DNA from: UMGS1498 sp900552335
Lineage (GTDB): Bacteria > Bacillota_I > Bacilli_A > RF39 > UBA660
DNA: 64,000 nucleotides
Direction: 5' to 3'
Assembly (NCBI GenBank): GCA_902477075.1
Contig: CABSFU010000001.1
Coordinates: forward strand, 62,001 to 126,000
Shown here: one piece after another, positions 52,249-61,007 of the stretch
Layout of the letters: each line of letters opens with the position of its first letter
Numbering within the stretch: position 1 is the first letter of the stretch
Notes under the pieces: model-generated
What the model was told of the DNA's origin: nothing
What the model saw: the letters and a program-made list of their open reading frames with translations, nothing else
Database searches by the model: none
Position numbers and translations under genes: made by a program

Positions 52249-53325
52249 ATGGAACTAAAATATCAAATTCAAAAAACAGAATATGACTATTTAATTTATT
52301 TGTTATTAATAAAAATTATTGGATTTCTTCAATTAAATGAAAATTATGTTGATAAACAAAAAATAGACGAAGTTATTGAACAATTAAATTTCATCTATTC
52401 TGGATTGTACATGTTTGATCAATCAAATATTATTAGTTTAGGGAAAAAAGTTATTGAAGATAGCTTTCCCATTATTTTAGAACAAATGAAAAATTCTATT
52501 ATAAGTCCAGAGATTATTTTATCAAAAGATAAATTCAATCAAATAGATGATAATTTAAAAAATGATAAAAAAAATTTTCATTTTCAAAACCGTGGAGATT
52601 TGTTAAGTGACTATGCTAATGGTAGATACTATCGCTTTTTTCGAAATATTCAAGGAATTGTTGATCAATATAGTAGTAGTAGAACGGATATATGTGCTGG
52701 TGAAACAATATATCATTCTTTTGCAAGATTTTATACAGAAGGAGTAAATGAATATTTTAAATATTTTGAAGAAATGAGTCGACATAATTTAATAAATTTT
52801 CAAAACCAAAGTCAAGAAAATGGTTTTTGTGATTGCAGACCATGTTATTATTGGTATTTAGATTCAAAACAAGATTTATATTACTTTAATAAATTAATAA
52901 AAACAAAAAATATAAAGTTAAATCATATTGAGGGAAATGAACATGGACCATCTGCATTAAGTTTAATTATTACAAAAATTGAAACTAATGTTAATTATGA
53001 TAGAAGAAAACATAGAAATATTACATTAGATGATAATTTTAGAGAAATCTTATTCCAGACTTTATTCAATATAGTTAAATCTAACTATTCTATATCATTT
53101 GACGCTGAGGAATTAATGAAACTATTTAAAAAATATCAAGATGAGCATTATGTAAAACAGATAATGCAATATATTATTAGTGACGAGGGGATAAAAAAAC
53201 AAAGAGAGAATAATAAATATCCAATTGTAAAGGGTGGATATCTTACTTCTACTACTGAATTAGAATTAAATAATGAATTAGATTCCGTAATTACATTCAC
53301 CAAAAAACTACTTATCAAGAGATAA
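52249..53325 (+). CDS. Hypothetical protein with CxCxxC cluster
   Basis: A 358-aa protein that I do not recognise. No signal peptide; the first 30 residues (EYDYLIYLLLIKIIGFLQL) are hydrophobic but look like a buried helix. Visible features are FQNRGDLLSDYANGRYYRFF, RTDICAGETIYHSFARFYTEG and NGFCDCRPCYYWYLD with three close cysteines near residue 195. It starts after TATGGGGGTAATT and ends in a terminator that overlaps its last codons. Confidence 0.55.
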   Translation: MELKYQIQKTEYDYLIYLLLIKIIGFLQLNENYVDKQKIDEVIEQLNFIYSGLYMFDQSNIISLGKKVIEDSFPIILEQMKNSIISPEIILSKDKFNQIDDNLKNDKKNFHFQNRGDLLSDYANGRYYRFFRNIQGIVDQYSSSRTDICAGETIYHSFARFYTEGVNEYFKYFEEMSRHNLINFQNQSQENGFCDCRPCYYWYLDSKQDLYYFNKLIKTKNIKLNHIEGNEHGPSALSLIITKIETNVNYDRRKHRNITLDDNFREILFQTLFNIVKSNYSISFDAEELMKLFKKYQDEHYVKQIMQYIISDEGIKKQRENNKYPIVKGGYLTSTTELELNNELDSVITFTKKLLIKR

Positions 53326-53333
53326 GTAGTTTT
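53304..53333 (+). terminator. Terminator overlapping the stop of the Cys-cluster gene
   Basis: AAACTACTTATC, loop AAGA, GATAAGTAGTTT then T. The stem covers the last codons (KKLLIKR) and the stop. Confidence 0.8.
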
Positions 53334-53433
53334 AAAAATGATTGGTTCAAGCAAATGCACATTTCTGTTGTTACATAATCTATCATTTGCATTCTTTAAA
53401 AAATTAATATATACTAACACTAGGAGGGTTTTT

Positions 53434-53942
53434 ATGAAAAATAACAAACAGGAAATTATTTTATCACAGGAGGTAGCTTCTGTAGATAAGTTTTGGGATA
53501 TGATCAAAAAAACATCTTTCCTCTATGCATTTATTTAGATGAAAAACAAAGACAAGAATACATTGAGAAAGGTAAAATAGGAAATGTTGATTTAGTAAAT
53601 GAATTGTATTCTACCTTATGTTTAGAAAAATATTTGTTTTTATCTGGACATGAATTAAGAGAAAAAATTGAATCAGGTGAAGTTTATGTAAATCGCTTCT
53701 TAGATGATTCAAAAAAGGTAAAAAATGTTAGATTTATTGCTCCAGCATTTGGGTATGACCTTGACACTCCTAAAGTAGTTTTTAGAAAAACACCAAGGTT
53801 ATTTTTTAGAAAGATGGATCACTTTTCCCTTGATTCTAAATATAATGGTGAGGAAATATTTAGTTTATGTATTCAAACTGCAGAAGCAGACGAAAAGCAA
53901 AAAAGTTTTGTTAAGATTAAACAACAATCAAAAATGTCATAA
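53434..53942 (+). pseudogene. Frameshifted hypothetical gene (A7 tract)
   Basis: The first frame starts at 53434 after a good TAGGAGGG site (MKNNKQEIILSQEVASVDKF) and stops at 53538. A second frame, offset by one base and without its own start or RBS, runs from about 53493 to 53942 with good coding character (RQEYIEKGKIGNVDLVNELY to the end KQQSKMS). They join at seven A residues (53506-53512, GATCAAAAAAACATC). One more A would fuse them in frame as a 169-aa protein. Either a real mutation, a sequencing error, or slippage. No family recognised. Confidence 0.6.
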
Positions 53943-54267
53943 TAATTCCATTATACAAGTAAGAGGTTGTTTGAAACTTCTTCTTTACGAAATCATATTA
54001 AGAATATGTTACCCTTATTTTTAATAGATAAAATTTACTTATCAATCAATCATATTTTGAAAAATTGATTGGGAATCTGCGTATTAATAACTAATTTATT
54101 TGCTATATGATGATTGTATTTTAAAAATCTGTATTAGTTAGAGAATTTTGAAGAAACAAAATGTTACAGTTTTAATTAATCCTTTTTGCTGATGAATAGT
54201 TTTATAATTTTTAGAAATTTTTTCATAATTATAAAAATTATAATAATTTAAATGAAGGGGAAAGTAT
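53943..54267. other. 325-base gap with no gene
   Basis: Nothing coding is evident. It holds imperfect inverted repeats (AATCAAT near 54044-54052 with ATTGATT near 54064-54070) and a TATAAT near the right end that may serve the next gene. No RNA gene recognised. Confidence 0.5.
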
Positions 54268-54906
54268 ATGACATATGAGACAAAAGAATATACAATTTAC
54301 TACAATGAATGTGATAGTGTATATATTAAAGGACTAGTTTTTTATTTTGAAAAAGAGAAGAAAAAAATATTTGATTTTTTTGAAATTAAATCATTGGATA
54401 AAAAGCTTGTGATAAAATTATATGATAATTTAGATAAATACATTGAATATAGGAACGGTAATTTAGCAGAATCATCTGTTGGAAATATGGATGTAGATGA
54501 CAATAATTATTATATTCATATACTTTCTTACAAAGAATTTGTTAAAAGAAAAGGACATATGAATCAAACTTTAACAAATTTTTATAAGTTGTTGATGCAT
54601 GAGTTTGTTCATGTTTGTCACGAACAAACGGGAAAATATCATGACTCATTGATATGGGTAAAAGAAGGAATTGCAATTTTTCTTTCTAATCAATATGATG
54701 GCTATACAGAAAAGATGGATCATTGTAATTTACAAAATTTACTAAATGATAACAGGACTTGGTATATAAATTATTATACTTTAATAAAACATGCATATTG
54801 TATGAATGGAATTTCATATTTAAAAATGTTATCTTTAAATCCTTCTTTTGCCTTAGACCAAACTCCACTTATTTATAAAAATTGTATGAATAAGTTTCAA
54901 AAATAA
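54268..54906 (+). CDS. Peptidase MA-like HExxH metalloprotease-like protein
   Basis: The protein (212 aa) contains YKLLMHEFVHVCHEQTG (HExxH at about 111-115) and WVKEGIAIFLSNQ about 20 residues later. That is the glutamate zinc-ligand pattern of the peptidase MA / gluzincin superfamily. A short N-terminal domain precedes it. No signal peptide is seen, so the site of action is unclear. AAGGGGAAAG precedes the ATG. It stands alone between decayed genes. Confidence 0.65.
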   Translation: MTYETKEYTIYYNECDSVYIKGLVFYFEKEKKKIFDFFEIKSLDKKLVIKLYDNLDKYIEYRNGNLAESSVGNMDVDDNNYYIHILSYKEFVKRKGHMNQTLTNFYKLLMHEFVHVCHEQTGKYHDSLIWVKEGIAIFLSNQYDGYTEKMDHCNLQNLLNDNRTWYINYYTLIKHAYCMNGISYLKMLSLNPSFALDQTPLIYKNCMNKFQK

Positions 54907-55001
54907 AACTATTGAGCTAATAAAATTATAGTTTTATGCTTAAATAATAAAAAAATAAATTGTTAATTGCTATGAATTATAATAGGAGGATTTTTTATTG
55001 A

Positions 55002-55184
55002 TATAACGCCAAATTTAATATAAAAGCACCACCTGAGCATTTAGGAAAAGTTAGAAGTGCATATTTGTCTATTCTTGATGAAAATAATCTTATTTATATT
55101 AATGGAATGTAACCGATTGAAAATATATTTGGTGAAGTTATTGAAAAAATAGAGGAGTTTAGAAAAAATGCAAGAGGAATTTAA
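55002..55184 (+). pseudogene. Remnant of a thymidylate-kinase-like C-terminus
   Basis: Between a stop at 54999 and a stop at 55182 the frame reads YNAKFNIKAPPEHLGKVRSA, YLSILDENNLIYINGM, an in-frame TAA (55110-55112), then PIENIFGEVIEKIEEFRKNA. This resembles the final part of dTMP kinase-like P-loop enzymes (PE...VR..YL...; I-NG...I..I). No P-loop is present, so only a tail survives. The upstream AGGAGG has no intact start codon. Its last codons overlap the next gene's start. Confidence 0.5.
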
Positions 55185-55755
55185 CATCTTATTAGAAAAA
55201 TTGAAAAAATGTGAAATTTGCAAAGAGAGATTTGGATTTCAACCACATCCTATATTTTTAGGAAATGTCAATTCAAAAATAGTTCAAATTAGTCAAGCAC
55301 CATCTGCAACTGTTCATGAAACATTAAAGCCTTTTACAGATCAAAGTGGGAAAAAATTAAAATATGAATGGTATCAAGTTGATGATGATACTTTTTATAA
55401 TTCGGATAATTTTTATATTGCAGCGCTTGCACATTGCTATCCTGGAAAAGATAAAAATGGTAATGATAGAGTACCACCAAGAGTTTGTTTTGAAACATGA
55501 ATAAAAAGAGAACTGGAATATATTAATAATAAGATTTATATAATAATTGGTGCGAAATCAGCAAATGTATTTTTCCCAAATGAAAAGTTTAATGAATTAA
55601 TTTTCAAGAATAATTATATAAATAATAAATTAGCAATTGTGCTACCTCACCCCTCACCACTTAACATAAAATGGTTCAAAGATCATCCAGAATTTATGGA
55701 AAAAAGAATTTTTGAAATAAGAAAAATAATAAATGAAGTATTAAAAAAAGAATAA
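55168..55755 (+). pseudogene. Uracil-DNA-glycosylase-family gene with an in-frame TGA
   Basis: From the ATG at 55168 the frame reads KKCEICKERFGFQPHPIF, IVQISQAPSATVHETLKPFT, then CYPGKDKNGNDRVPPRVCFE. A TGA (55498-55500) follows the next Thr codon, and the frame stays open to 55755: IKRELEYINNKIYIIIGAKS and LPHPSPLNIKWFKDHPEFME. The QAP...HE...SG, PPR..C and HPSP.N..W segments match a known UDG-like family. In that family Trp follows the C..T motif, exactly where the TGA lies, so a single TGG-to-TGA change inactivated it. Full length would be about 195 aa. Confidence 0.7.
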
Positions 55756-56077
55756 ATTTAAATCAGTATGTTTTTATTATGTTCTGATAATAAAGCAATA
55801 AAAAATTTAAATTTTATGTCCATGAATTATGAAAGTATTTGAATAAGTAGAACGGAATTAAAAAAATGAATTTCAAAATTTATTTAATTTGAATCATTTC
55901 ATAAACAAAATATATTATTTTGGTTTTCTGTTAAGTTCTCTTGAAACTGAGATTTTTATGGATTGAAAATGCGTAATAAGTGATGTATTATATATAATTT
56001 ATTAGAACAAAGCAATTATGATTCAAATGAAAATAATATGTAATAATGTAAAAGAAAGTATTATTAAAGTAACTTTC
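55756..56077. other. Gap upstream of uvrB with no gene
   Basis: AT-rich sequence with stops in every frame and no recognisable RNA. AAGAAAGT (56052-56059) and ACTTTCTT (56072-56079) form a hairpin that may terminate upstream transcription. Its second arm runs into the uvrB -35. Confidence 0.5.
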
Positions 56078-56106
56078 TTGTTTTATCGTATATAAAATGA
56101 TAAAAT
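56078..56106 (+). promoter_or_regulatory. Promoter of uvrB
   Basis: TTGTTT (56078-56083), 17 bases, TAAAAT (56101-56106), 26 bases before the start. No LexA/DinR-type box (GAACN4GTTC) is evident in it. Confidence 0.55.
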
Positions 56107-56132
56107 ACAAATAATTAAAGGGATGATTTATT

Positions 56133-58094
56133 ATGTTTAAATTAGTGTCAAAATATACACCTAATGGTGATCAACCGGAAGCAATAGATAAGTTAGTTAA
56201 AGGAATAGAAAATGGTGACAAATACCAAGTTTTGCTAGGAGCAACGGGAACTGGAAAAACTTTTACAATCGCAAATGTTATTGCAAAAGTAAATAAACCA
56301 ACGTTAGTTCTAGCTCATAACAAAACATTAGCTGGACAATTATACTCAGAATTAAAAGAGTTGTTTCCTGAAAACAAAGTGGAGTATTTTGTATCCTATT
56401 ATGACTATTATCAACCAGAAGCATATGTTGCCTCTTCTGATACATACATAGAAAAAGATGCTTCTATCAATGAAGAAATAGATGAACTTAGACATGCAGC
56501 AACCAGTGCTTTATTAACTAGGGAAGATACAATAGTAGTTGCGAGTGTATCTTGTATTTATGGAATTGGAGAAGTAGATGATTACCGAAACATGATGTTA
56601 ACATTAAATGTCGGAGATACCATTCCAAGAGAAGAAGTAATGTTAAAATTAATTAATATGTTTTATGAAAGAAATAATTTGGATTTAAAAAGAGGTACTT
56701 TTAGGGCTAGAGGTGATATTCTAGAAATTATGCCTGTAAATGAACACGGAAAATGTATTCGAATTGATTATTTTGATGATGAAATTGAATCTATTTATGA
56801 GGTCGATACTGTTACTGGTAGTATTTTGAATAGTAAGAATTCTATTTCTTTATTTGCTGCTTCTCACTTTGTTGTAAATGAAGAAAAAATAAAAAAGGCG
56901 ATATTTAATATTCGTGAAGAATTAAAAGAAAGATTAGAATATTTTAAAAAAGAAAACAAATTATTAGAGTATCAAAGATTAATGGAAAGAACCAATTATG
57001 ATTTAGAAATGTTGAGTGAGACAGGTAGTTGTAGAGGCGTAGAAAATTATTCTAGACATTTAGCTTTAAAACCTGCTGGAGCAACACCAACTACTTTAAT
57101 TGACTTTTTTCCAAAAGATTTTTTAATGGTAATTGATGAATCGCATGTGACAATTCCACAAATTAGAGGAATGTATAATGGAGATCAAGCTCGAAAACAA
57201 GTATTAGTAGACTATGGATTTCGTTTGCCAAGCGCTAAAGATAATAGACCTTTAAAATTCAATGAGTTTGAAAATAAAATTAATCAGGTGGTTTGTGTAT
57301 CCGCAACTCCAGGTGATTATGAATTAGGATTAGCTAGTCAAGTAGTAGAGCAAATTATTCGTCCAACTGGATTATTGGATCCTGAAATAGAAGTTAAACC
57401 TACTAAAAATCAAATAGACGATTTGGTTAGTCAAATCAATAAAAGAATTGAAAAAGATGAAAGAGTACTAATCACCACTTTAACAATAAGGATGGCAGAA
57501 GAATTAACCGATTATCTAAAAAAATTAGATATCAAGGTTGCTTATCTACATAGTGAAATTAAAACATTAGAAAGAATGCAAATTATAAGAGATTTAAGAT
57601 TAGGAAAATATAATGTAGTTGTTGGAATTAATTTACTTAGAGAAGGAATTGATATCCCAGAAGTTAGTTTAATTGCAATTATGGATGCAGATAAACAAGG
57701 ATTTTTAAGAAGTGATAGAAGTTTAATTCAAACAATTGGTAGAGCAGCAAGAAATGCTAATGGTCATGTTATTATGTATGCCGATAAAATTAGTGAAGCA
57801 ATGGATATTGCAATCAAAGAAACAGCAAGAAGAAGAAAAATTCAAGAAGAGTACAATAGCGTTCATCATATTATACCAACTACAATTAAAAAAGAAATTA
57901 GAGATTTAATTAGCAATAATAAAGAATTAGAAAATAAAACAGATAAAAAATTAACAAGGAGAGAAAAAGAAGAACTTGCTATTAAATTAGAAAAAGAAAT
58001 GAAAGAAGCAGCTCGTAATTTAGATTTTGAAAGGGCAACAGAACTTAGAGATGCTTTATTTGAACTAAAAAGTGAGATTTCATCACATAAATAA
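56133..58094 (+). CDS. uvrB: Excinuclease ABC subunit B
   Basis: UvrB verifies damage and guides UvrC in nucleotide excision repair. The protein (653 aa) has FKLVSKYTPNGDQPEAI, Walker A GATGTGKT, the beta-hairpin YYDYYQPEAYVASSDTYIEK, VIDESHVT, and helicase motif VI QTIGRAARNANG. The C-terminal UVR motif (KLEKEMKEAARNLDFERATE) that contacts UvrC is present. Normal length. No uvrA or uvrC in the window. AAGGGATG precedes the ATG. Confidence 0.97.
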   Translation: MFKLVSKYTPNGDQPEAIDKLVKGIENGDKYQVLLGATGTGKTFTIANVIAKVNKPTLVLAHNKTLAGQLYSELKELFPENKVEYFVSYYDYYQPEAYVASSDTYIEKDASINEEIDELRHAATSALLTREDTIVVASVSCIYGIGEVDDYRNMMLTLNVGDTIPREEVMLKLINMFYERNNLDLKRGTFRARGDILEIMPVNEHGKCIRIDYFDDEIESIYEVDTVTGSILNSKNSISLFAASHFVVNEEKIKKAIFNIREELKERLEYFKKENKLLEYQRLMERTNYDLEMLSETGSCRGVENYSRHLALKPAGATPTTLIDFFPKDFLMVIDESHVTIPQIRGMYNGDQARKQVLVDYGFRLPSAKDNRPLKFNEFENKINQVVCVSATPGDYELGLASQVVEQIIRPTGLLDPEIEVKPTKNQIDDLVSQINKRIEKDERVLITTLTIRMAEELTDYLKKLDIKVAYLHSEIKTLERMQIIRDLRLGKYNVVVGINLLREGIDIPEVSLIAIMDADKQGFLRSDRSLIQTIGRAARNANGHVIMYADKISEAMDIAIKETARRRKIQEEYNSVHHIIPTTIKKEIRDLISNNKELENKTDKKLTRREKEELAIKLEKEMKEAARNLDFERATELRDALFELKSEISSHK

Positions 58095-58132
58095 CTGGCT
58101 TGTGATATAATGAAAATAGGGAGGAAAATAAA

Positions 58133-58948
58133 ATGAATGCAATACTATTTCAATTAGGACCAATTACGATTTATTGGTATACAGTTATGATTTTAATTGC
58201 TTTTTTGTTAGGCGGTACTTTAGCTATTCACGAAGCAAAAAAATGGAAAATACCAGAAGATTTTATGATCAATTTATTTTTCTATTTAATACCAGTCTCT
58301 ATTATTGGAGCAAGACTATACTATGTATTATTTAATTTAGATTATTATTCTGTAAATCCTATCTCTATTTTTAAAATATGGGAAGGTGGGCTTGCTATTC
58401 ATGGAGGATTAATAACTGGGCTCTTATTTACTTTAATTTACTGTAAAAAATATAAAGTAAATTGGGTAAGATTATTAGATATTTTAGTAGTTAGTGTAGC
58501 ACTTGGACAGGCAATTGGAAGATGGGGTAATTTCTTTAATGGCGAAGCTCATGGTGGAATTACCACTATAGAAGCTCTAAAAGCATGGCATTTACCTAAT
58601 TTTATTATTGAAGGAATGCATATTGGTGGAAATTACTATGTTCCAACATTTTTAATCGAATCTATTTTTTGTTTTATTCTATTTATTGTTTTATTCATCA
58701 TTAGAAGCAATAAATATACTAAATTAGGCCAAACAACATGTTTATATCTTATGTTATATGCTGTTGAAAGATTTATTGTAGAAGGTTTTAGAACAGACAG
58801 TTTAATGCTTGGAAACATTAGAATTGCGCAATTAATATCGGTCTTAATGTTTATTTTAGGTTTGATTTTCTTTTTAAAACTACGTAAAGGCTCTATTTTT
58901 TCTAACAAATATAATGACATCAATAATACAAATGAATCCCATTTTTGA
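58133..58948 (+). CDS. lgt: Prolipoprotein diacylglyceryl transferase
   Basis: Lgt attaches diacylglycerol to the lipobox cysteine of prolipoproteins. The protein (271 aa) has seven membrane segments, PITIYWYTVM, the essential HGGLITG and GRWGNFFNGEAHG signature, and the C-terminal FRTDSLMLGNIRIAQ. An extended -10 TGATATAAT lies at 58103-58111. Its stop is inside the start of trxB, implying coupled translation. YidC, with its lipobox, is one likely substrate. Confidence 0.95.
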   Translation: MNAILFQLGPITIYWYTVMILIAFLLGGTLAIHEAKKWKIPEDFMINLFFYLIPVSIIGARLYYVLFNLDYYSVNPISIFKIWEGGLAIHGGLITGLLFTLIYCKKYKVNWVRLLDILVVSVALGQAIGRWGNFFNGEAHGGITTIEALKAWHLPNFIIEGMHIGGNYYVPTFLIESIFCFILFIVLFIIRSNKYTKLGQTTCLYLMLYAVERFIVEGFRTDSLMLGNIRIAQLISVLMFILGLIFFLKLRKGSIFSNKYNDINNTNESHF

Positions 58949-59813
58949 TTGTATTGTAATAGGAGGAGGTATTGCTGGTACTACTGCTTCTATTTATTTA
59001 AAAAGAGCTGGACTTAAGATATTATTGTTAGAAAAAAAAGCAATTGGTGGTCAAATTATAAATACTTCTGAAATAGAAAATTATCCAACGATTTTATCTA
59101 CAGATGGTTTTACTTTTTCCAATCATTTAAAAAAGCAATTGGAAAATTTAAATATACAAATTCAATATGAAGAAGTAATCGATATAAAAAATAACGAAAT
59201 AAAAGAAGTTATAACTAATAAAAACACTTATTTTACTAAAAATATTATTATTGCAACAGGAAGAATACCAAGAAAATTACAAATAGAACATGCTGATCAA
59301 TTACTAGGAAAAGGAATTAGTTATTGCGCTACTTGTGATGGCTTTTTCTACAAAAATAAAGATGTAGCAGTTTTAGGTGGAGGAAATAGTTCTTTAGAAG
59401 CGGCTATCTATTTATCTAGATTATGTCATCAAGTGACTATTATTAATCGTAGTGATAAATTAAGAGCAGATCAAGAACTAATTCAAGAAGTAAATCAGTT
59501 AGAAAATGTTAAAATCATATATAATGAAAATATTCAATCTTTAGAAAGTCGAGAAGGATATTTATCTAAAATAATTCTAAATAATGAAGAATTAAAGGTA
59601 GAAGGTTTATTTGTTTATATTGGACTAGTTCCAACATTACCTTTTATAAGTCATTTGAATTTAAATTTAGAAGATGGGTATATAAAGGTAGACTCTAAGA
59701 TGAAAACAAATTTAGTTGGAATTTATGCATGTGGAGATATTATAAAAAAAGATTTATACCAAATTATAACAGCTTCCAGTGAAGGCGCTATTGCAGCTAG
59801 TAATATTAAATAG
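58932..59813 (+). CDS. trxB: Thioredoxin reductase-like FAD/NAD(P) oxidoreductase
   Basis: The protein (293 aa) has the FAD site IVIGGGIAGTTASIYL, the redox motif YCATCDGFF, the second nucleotide site VLGGGNSSLEAAIYL, and GIYACGDI. In TrxB the NADPH phosphate is held by HRRxxxR; here the loop reads INRSDKLRAD, with Asn for His and Ser for the second Arg, so cofactor preference may differ. Starts at 58914 and 58932 are both possible and neither has a ribosome-binding site; it depends on translation of lgt, which it overlaps. No thioredoxin gene is in the window. Confidence 0.88.
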   Translation: MNPIFDCIVIGGGIAGTTASIYLKRAGLKILLLEKKAIGGQIINTSEIENYPTILSTDGFTFSNHLKKQLENLNIQIQYEEVIDIKNNEIKEVITNKNTYFTKNIIIATGRIPRKLQIEHADQLLGKGISYCATCDGFFYKNKDVAVLGGGNSSLEAAIYLSRLCHQVTIINRSDKLRADQELIQEVNQLENVKIIYNENIQSLESREGYLSKIILNNEELKVEGLFVYIGLVPTLPFISHLNLNLEDGYIKVDSKMKTNLVGIYACGDIIKKDLYQIITASSEGAIAASNIK

Positions 59814-59838
59814 CCAGTGAAAAACACTAGTTTTGTTT
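59814..59838 (+). terminator. Weak terminator of trxB
   Basis: AGTG, loop AAAAA, CACT then AGTTTTGTTT, just after the stop codon. The stem is short. Confidence 0.45.
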
Positions 59839-59865
59839 GACTTTGCACATGTTGTATGTTAACAT
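59837..59865 (+). promoter_or_regulatory. Promoter of a candidate small RNA
   Basis: TTGACT (59837-59842), 17 bases, TAACAT (59860-59865). No ribosome-binding site and no open frame longer than a few codons follow before the terminator. Confidence 0.5.
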
Positions 59866-59871
59866 AATGCG

Positions 59872-59950
59872 TAGGAAGTGGCAAAATCGCCATTATATCA
59901 GATATATAAATGCTTAAGAGGCGATTAATTATTTTAATTGCCTCTTTTTG
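59872..59950 (+). ncRNA. Candidate small RNA of about 78 nt
   Basis: The predicted transcript starts near 59872 and ends at a 12-bp perfect hairpin followed by TTTTT (59917-59950: AGAGGCGATTAA, loop TTATT, TTAATTGCCTCT). A small stem GGC-GCC (59880-59892) lies near the 5' end. No known riboswitch or RNA family recognised. It could also be a leader with a terminator for the gene at 60052, whose start lies 102 bases further on. Confidence 0.45.
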
Positions 59951-60051
59951 TTAAAAAATAAAAATTTTTAGTAAGATAAATTCAAATATTAACAAAAAAA
60001 TCATTAAATGAAAGGAATAACTGATAGTTAATTTAGAAAGGGTAGAATAAT

Positions 60052-60387
60052 ATGAAGAAAAAAGATATCAATTATTATAGAATATGTGATTTATTTAGAA
60101 AAGTTATTACTTCGTTAGTTTGTATTGAATATAAAATATCTAATGAATCAATAAAGGAAGAAATTAAACCAATTTTGGAGGATTTTGTTAATCAATATGA
60201 ATTATATTCTGTAAAATCAAATTCTAATTTAATAGGATTTAAATACAGTGAAAAACAAATAACTGAATTTGCTAATAATTTATATGATAATATTGATGTA
60301 TTTAATTTTGCAGAAGATTTGGAATTTGGATTTTCTGAACTGGTTAAATATATTATGCTAGAAAGGGAGAAAAAAAATGAGTGCTAG
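60052..60387 (+). CDS. Hypothetical protein, first gene of an accessory operon
   Basis: A 111-aa, mainly helical-looking protein starting MKKKDINYYRICDLFRKVIT, with no membrane segment or known motif and a basic end (EREKKNEC). Preceded by AAAGGGTAG. It overlaps the CFI-box gene by 11 bases, so the two are translated together. No function can be offered. Confidence 0.65.
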   Translation: MKKKDINYYRICDLFRKVITSLVCIEYKISNESIKEEIKPILEDFVNQYELYSVKSNSNLIGFKYSEKQITEFANNLYDNIDVFNFAEDLEFGFSELVKYIMLEREKKNEC

Positions 60388-60940
60388 AGAAACTGAGGGT
60401 GGAACATGGATTAATGTAAATAGTAAAGATGAAAAAGCACATGTTAATATTTACGATAAAGATCCAAGAGATGAACATAATACTTCAATACATGTGAATA
60501 TAAATTATGAAGAAGAAACTTTTAATATTACTGAAAAAGATGATGGCAAAAAAACAACCACTGACTGCAGTTGTTTCTTAACAACTGCTTGTATGAAACA
60601 CTTTCATAAACAATTTGATGATAATTGTTATGAACTTAAAGTCCTTAGATGGTTTAGAGATAAATTTGTGTCTAAAGAAGACATAGAACATTATTATGAA
60701 ATAGCTCCAATAATAGTAGAAAATATAAATAGATTTGATAATTGTAATGAATTATATAATGGAATTTATGAAAATGTAATTTTATTATGTGTAAAAGCAA
60801 TAGAAAATAATGAATATGATTTAGCGTACAATATTTATAAAAATAGTATTTTAAATTTGGAAGAAGAATATGCAAGACCAGCATTAGAACAAAAACTAGT
60901 TAAAGTTTTAAGAAATAGAATAAAGAATATTAATAATTAA
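60377..60940 (+). CDS. CFI-box-CTERM-like protein
   Basis: The protein (187 aa) has an N-terminal part with GGTWINVNSKDEKAHVNIYD, DPRDEHNTSIHVNINY and a threonine-rich linker. It is followed by CSCFLTTACMKHF, CYELKVLRWFRDKFVS and HYYEIAPIIVENIN. The C-terminal half matches the CFI-box domain, whose cysteine-Phe-x-x-T-A motif is conserved in many bacterial proteins of unknown role. It overlaps the upstream gene by 11 bases. Confidence 0.75.
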   Translation: MSARETEGGTWINVNSKDEKAHVNIYDKDPRDEHNTSIHVNINYEEETFNITEKDDGKKTTTDCSCFLTTACMKHFHKQFDDNCYELKVLRWFRDKFVSKEDIEHYYEIAPIIVENINRFDNCNELYNGIYENVILLCVKAIENNEYDLAYNIYKNSILNLEEEYARPALEQKLVKVLRNRIKNINN

Positions 60941-61007
60941 AATCTTTATGTTGTTTAAAGATTTTAATTATTATATAATAAGTGTGGATTTTAGTTATGG
61001 AGGATAT

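Noticed and set aside
55498..55500. TGA read as Trp (genetic code 4)
   Set aside because: TGA closes mscS, lgt, the 56-aa gene and the acyltransferase-like gene next to correctly placed downstream starts.
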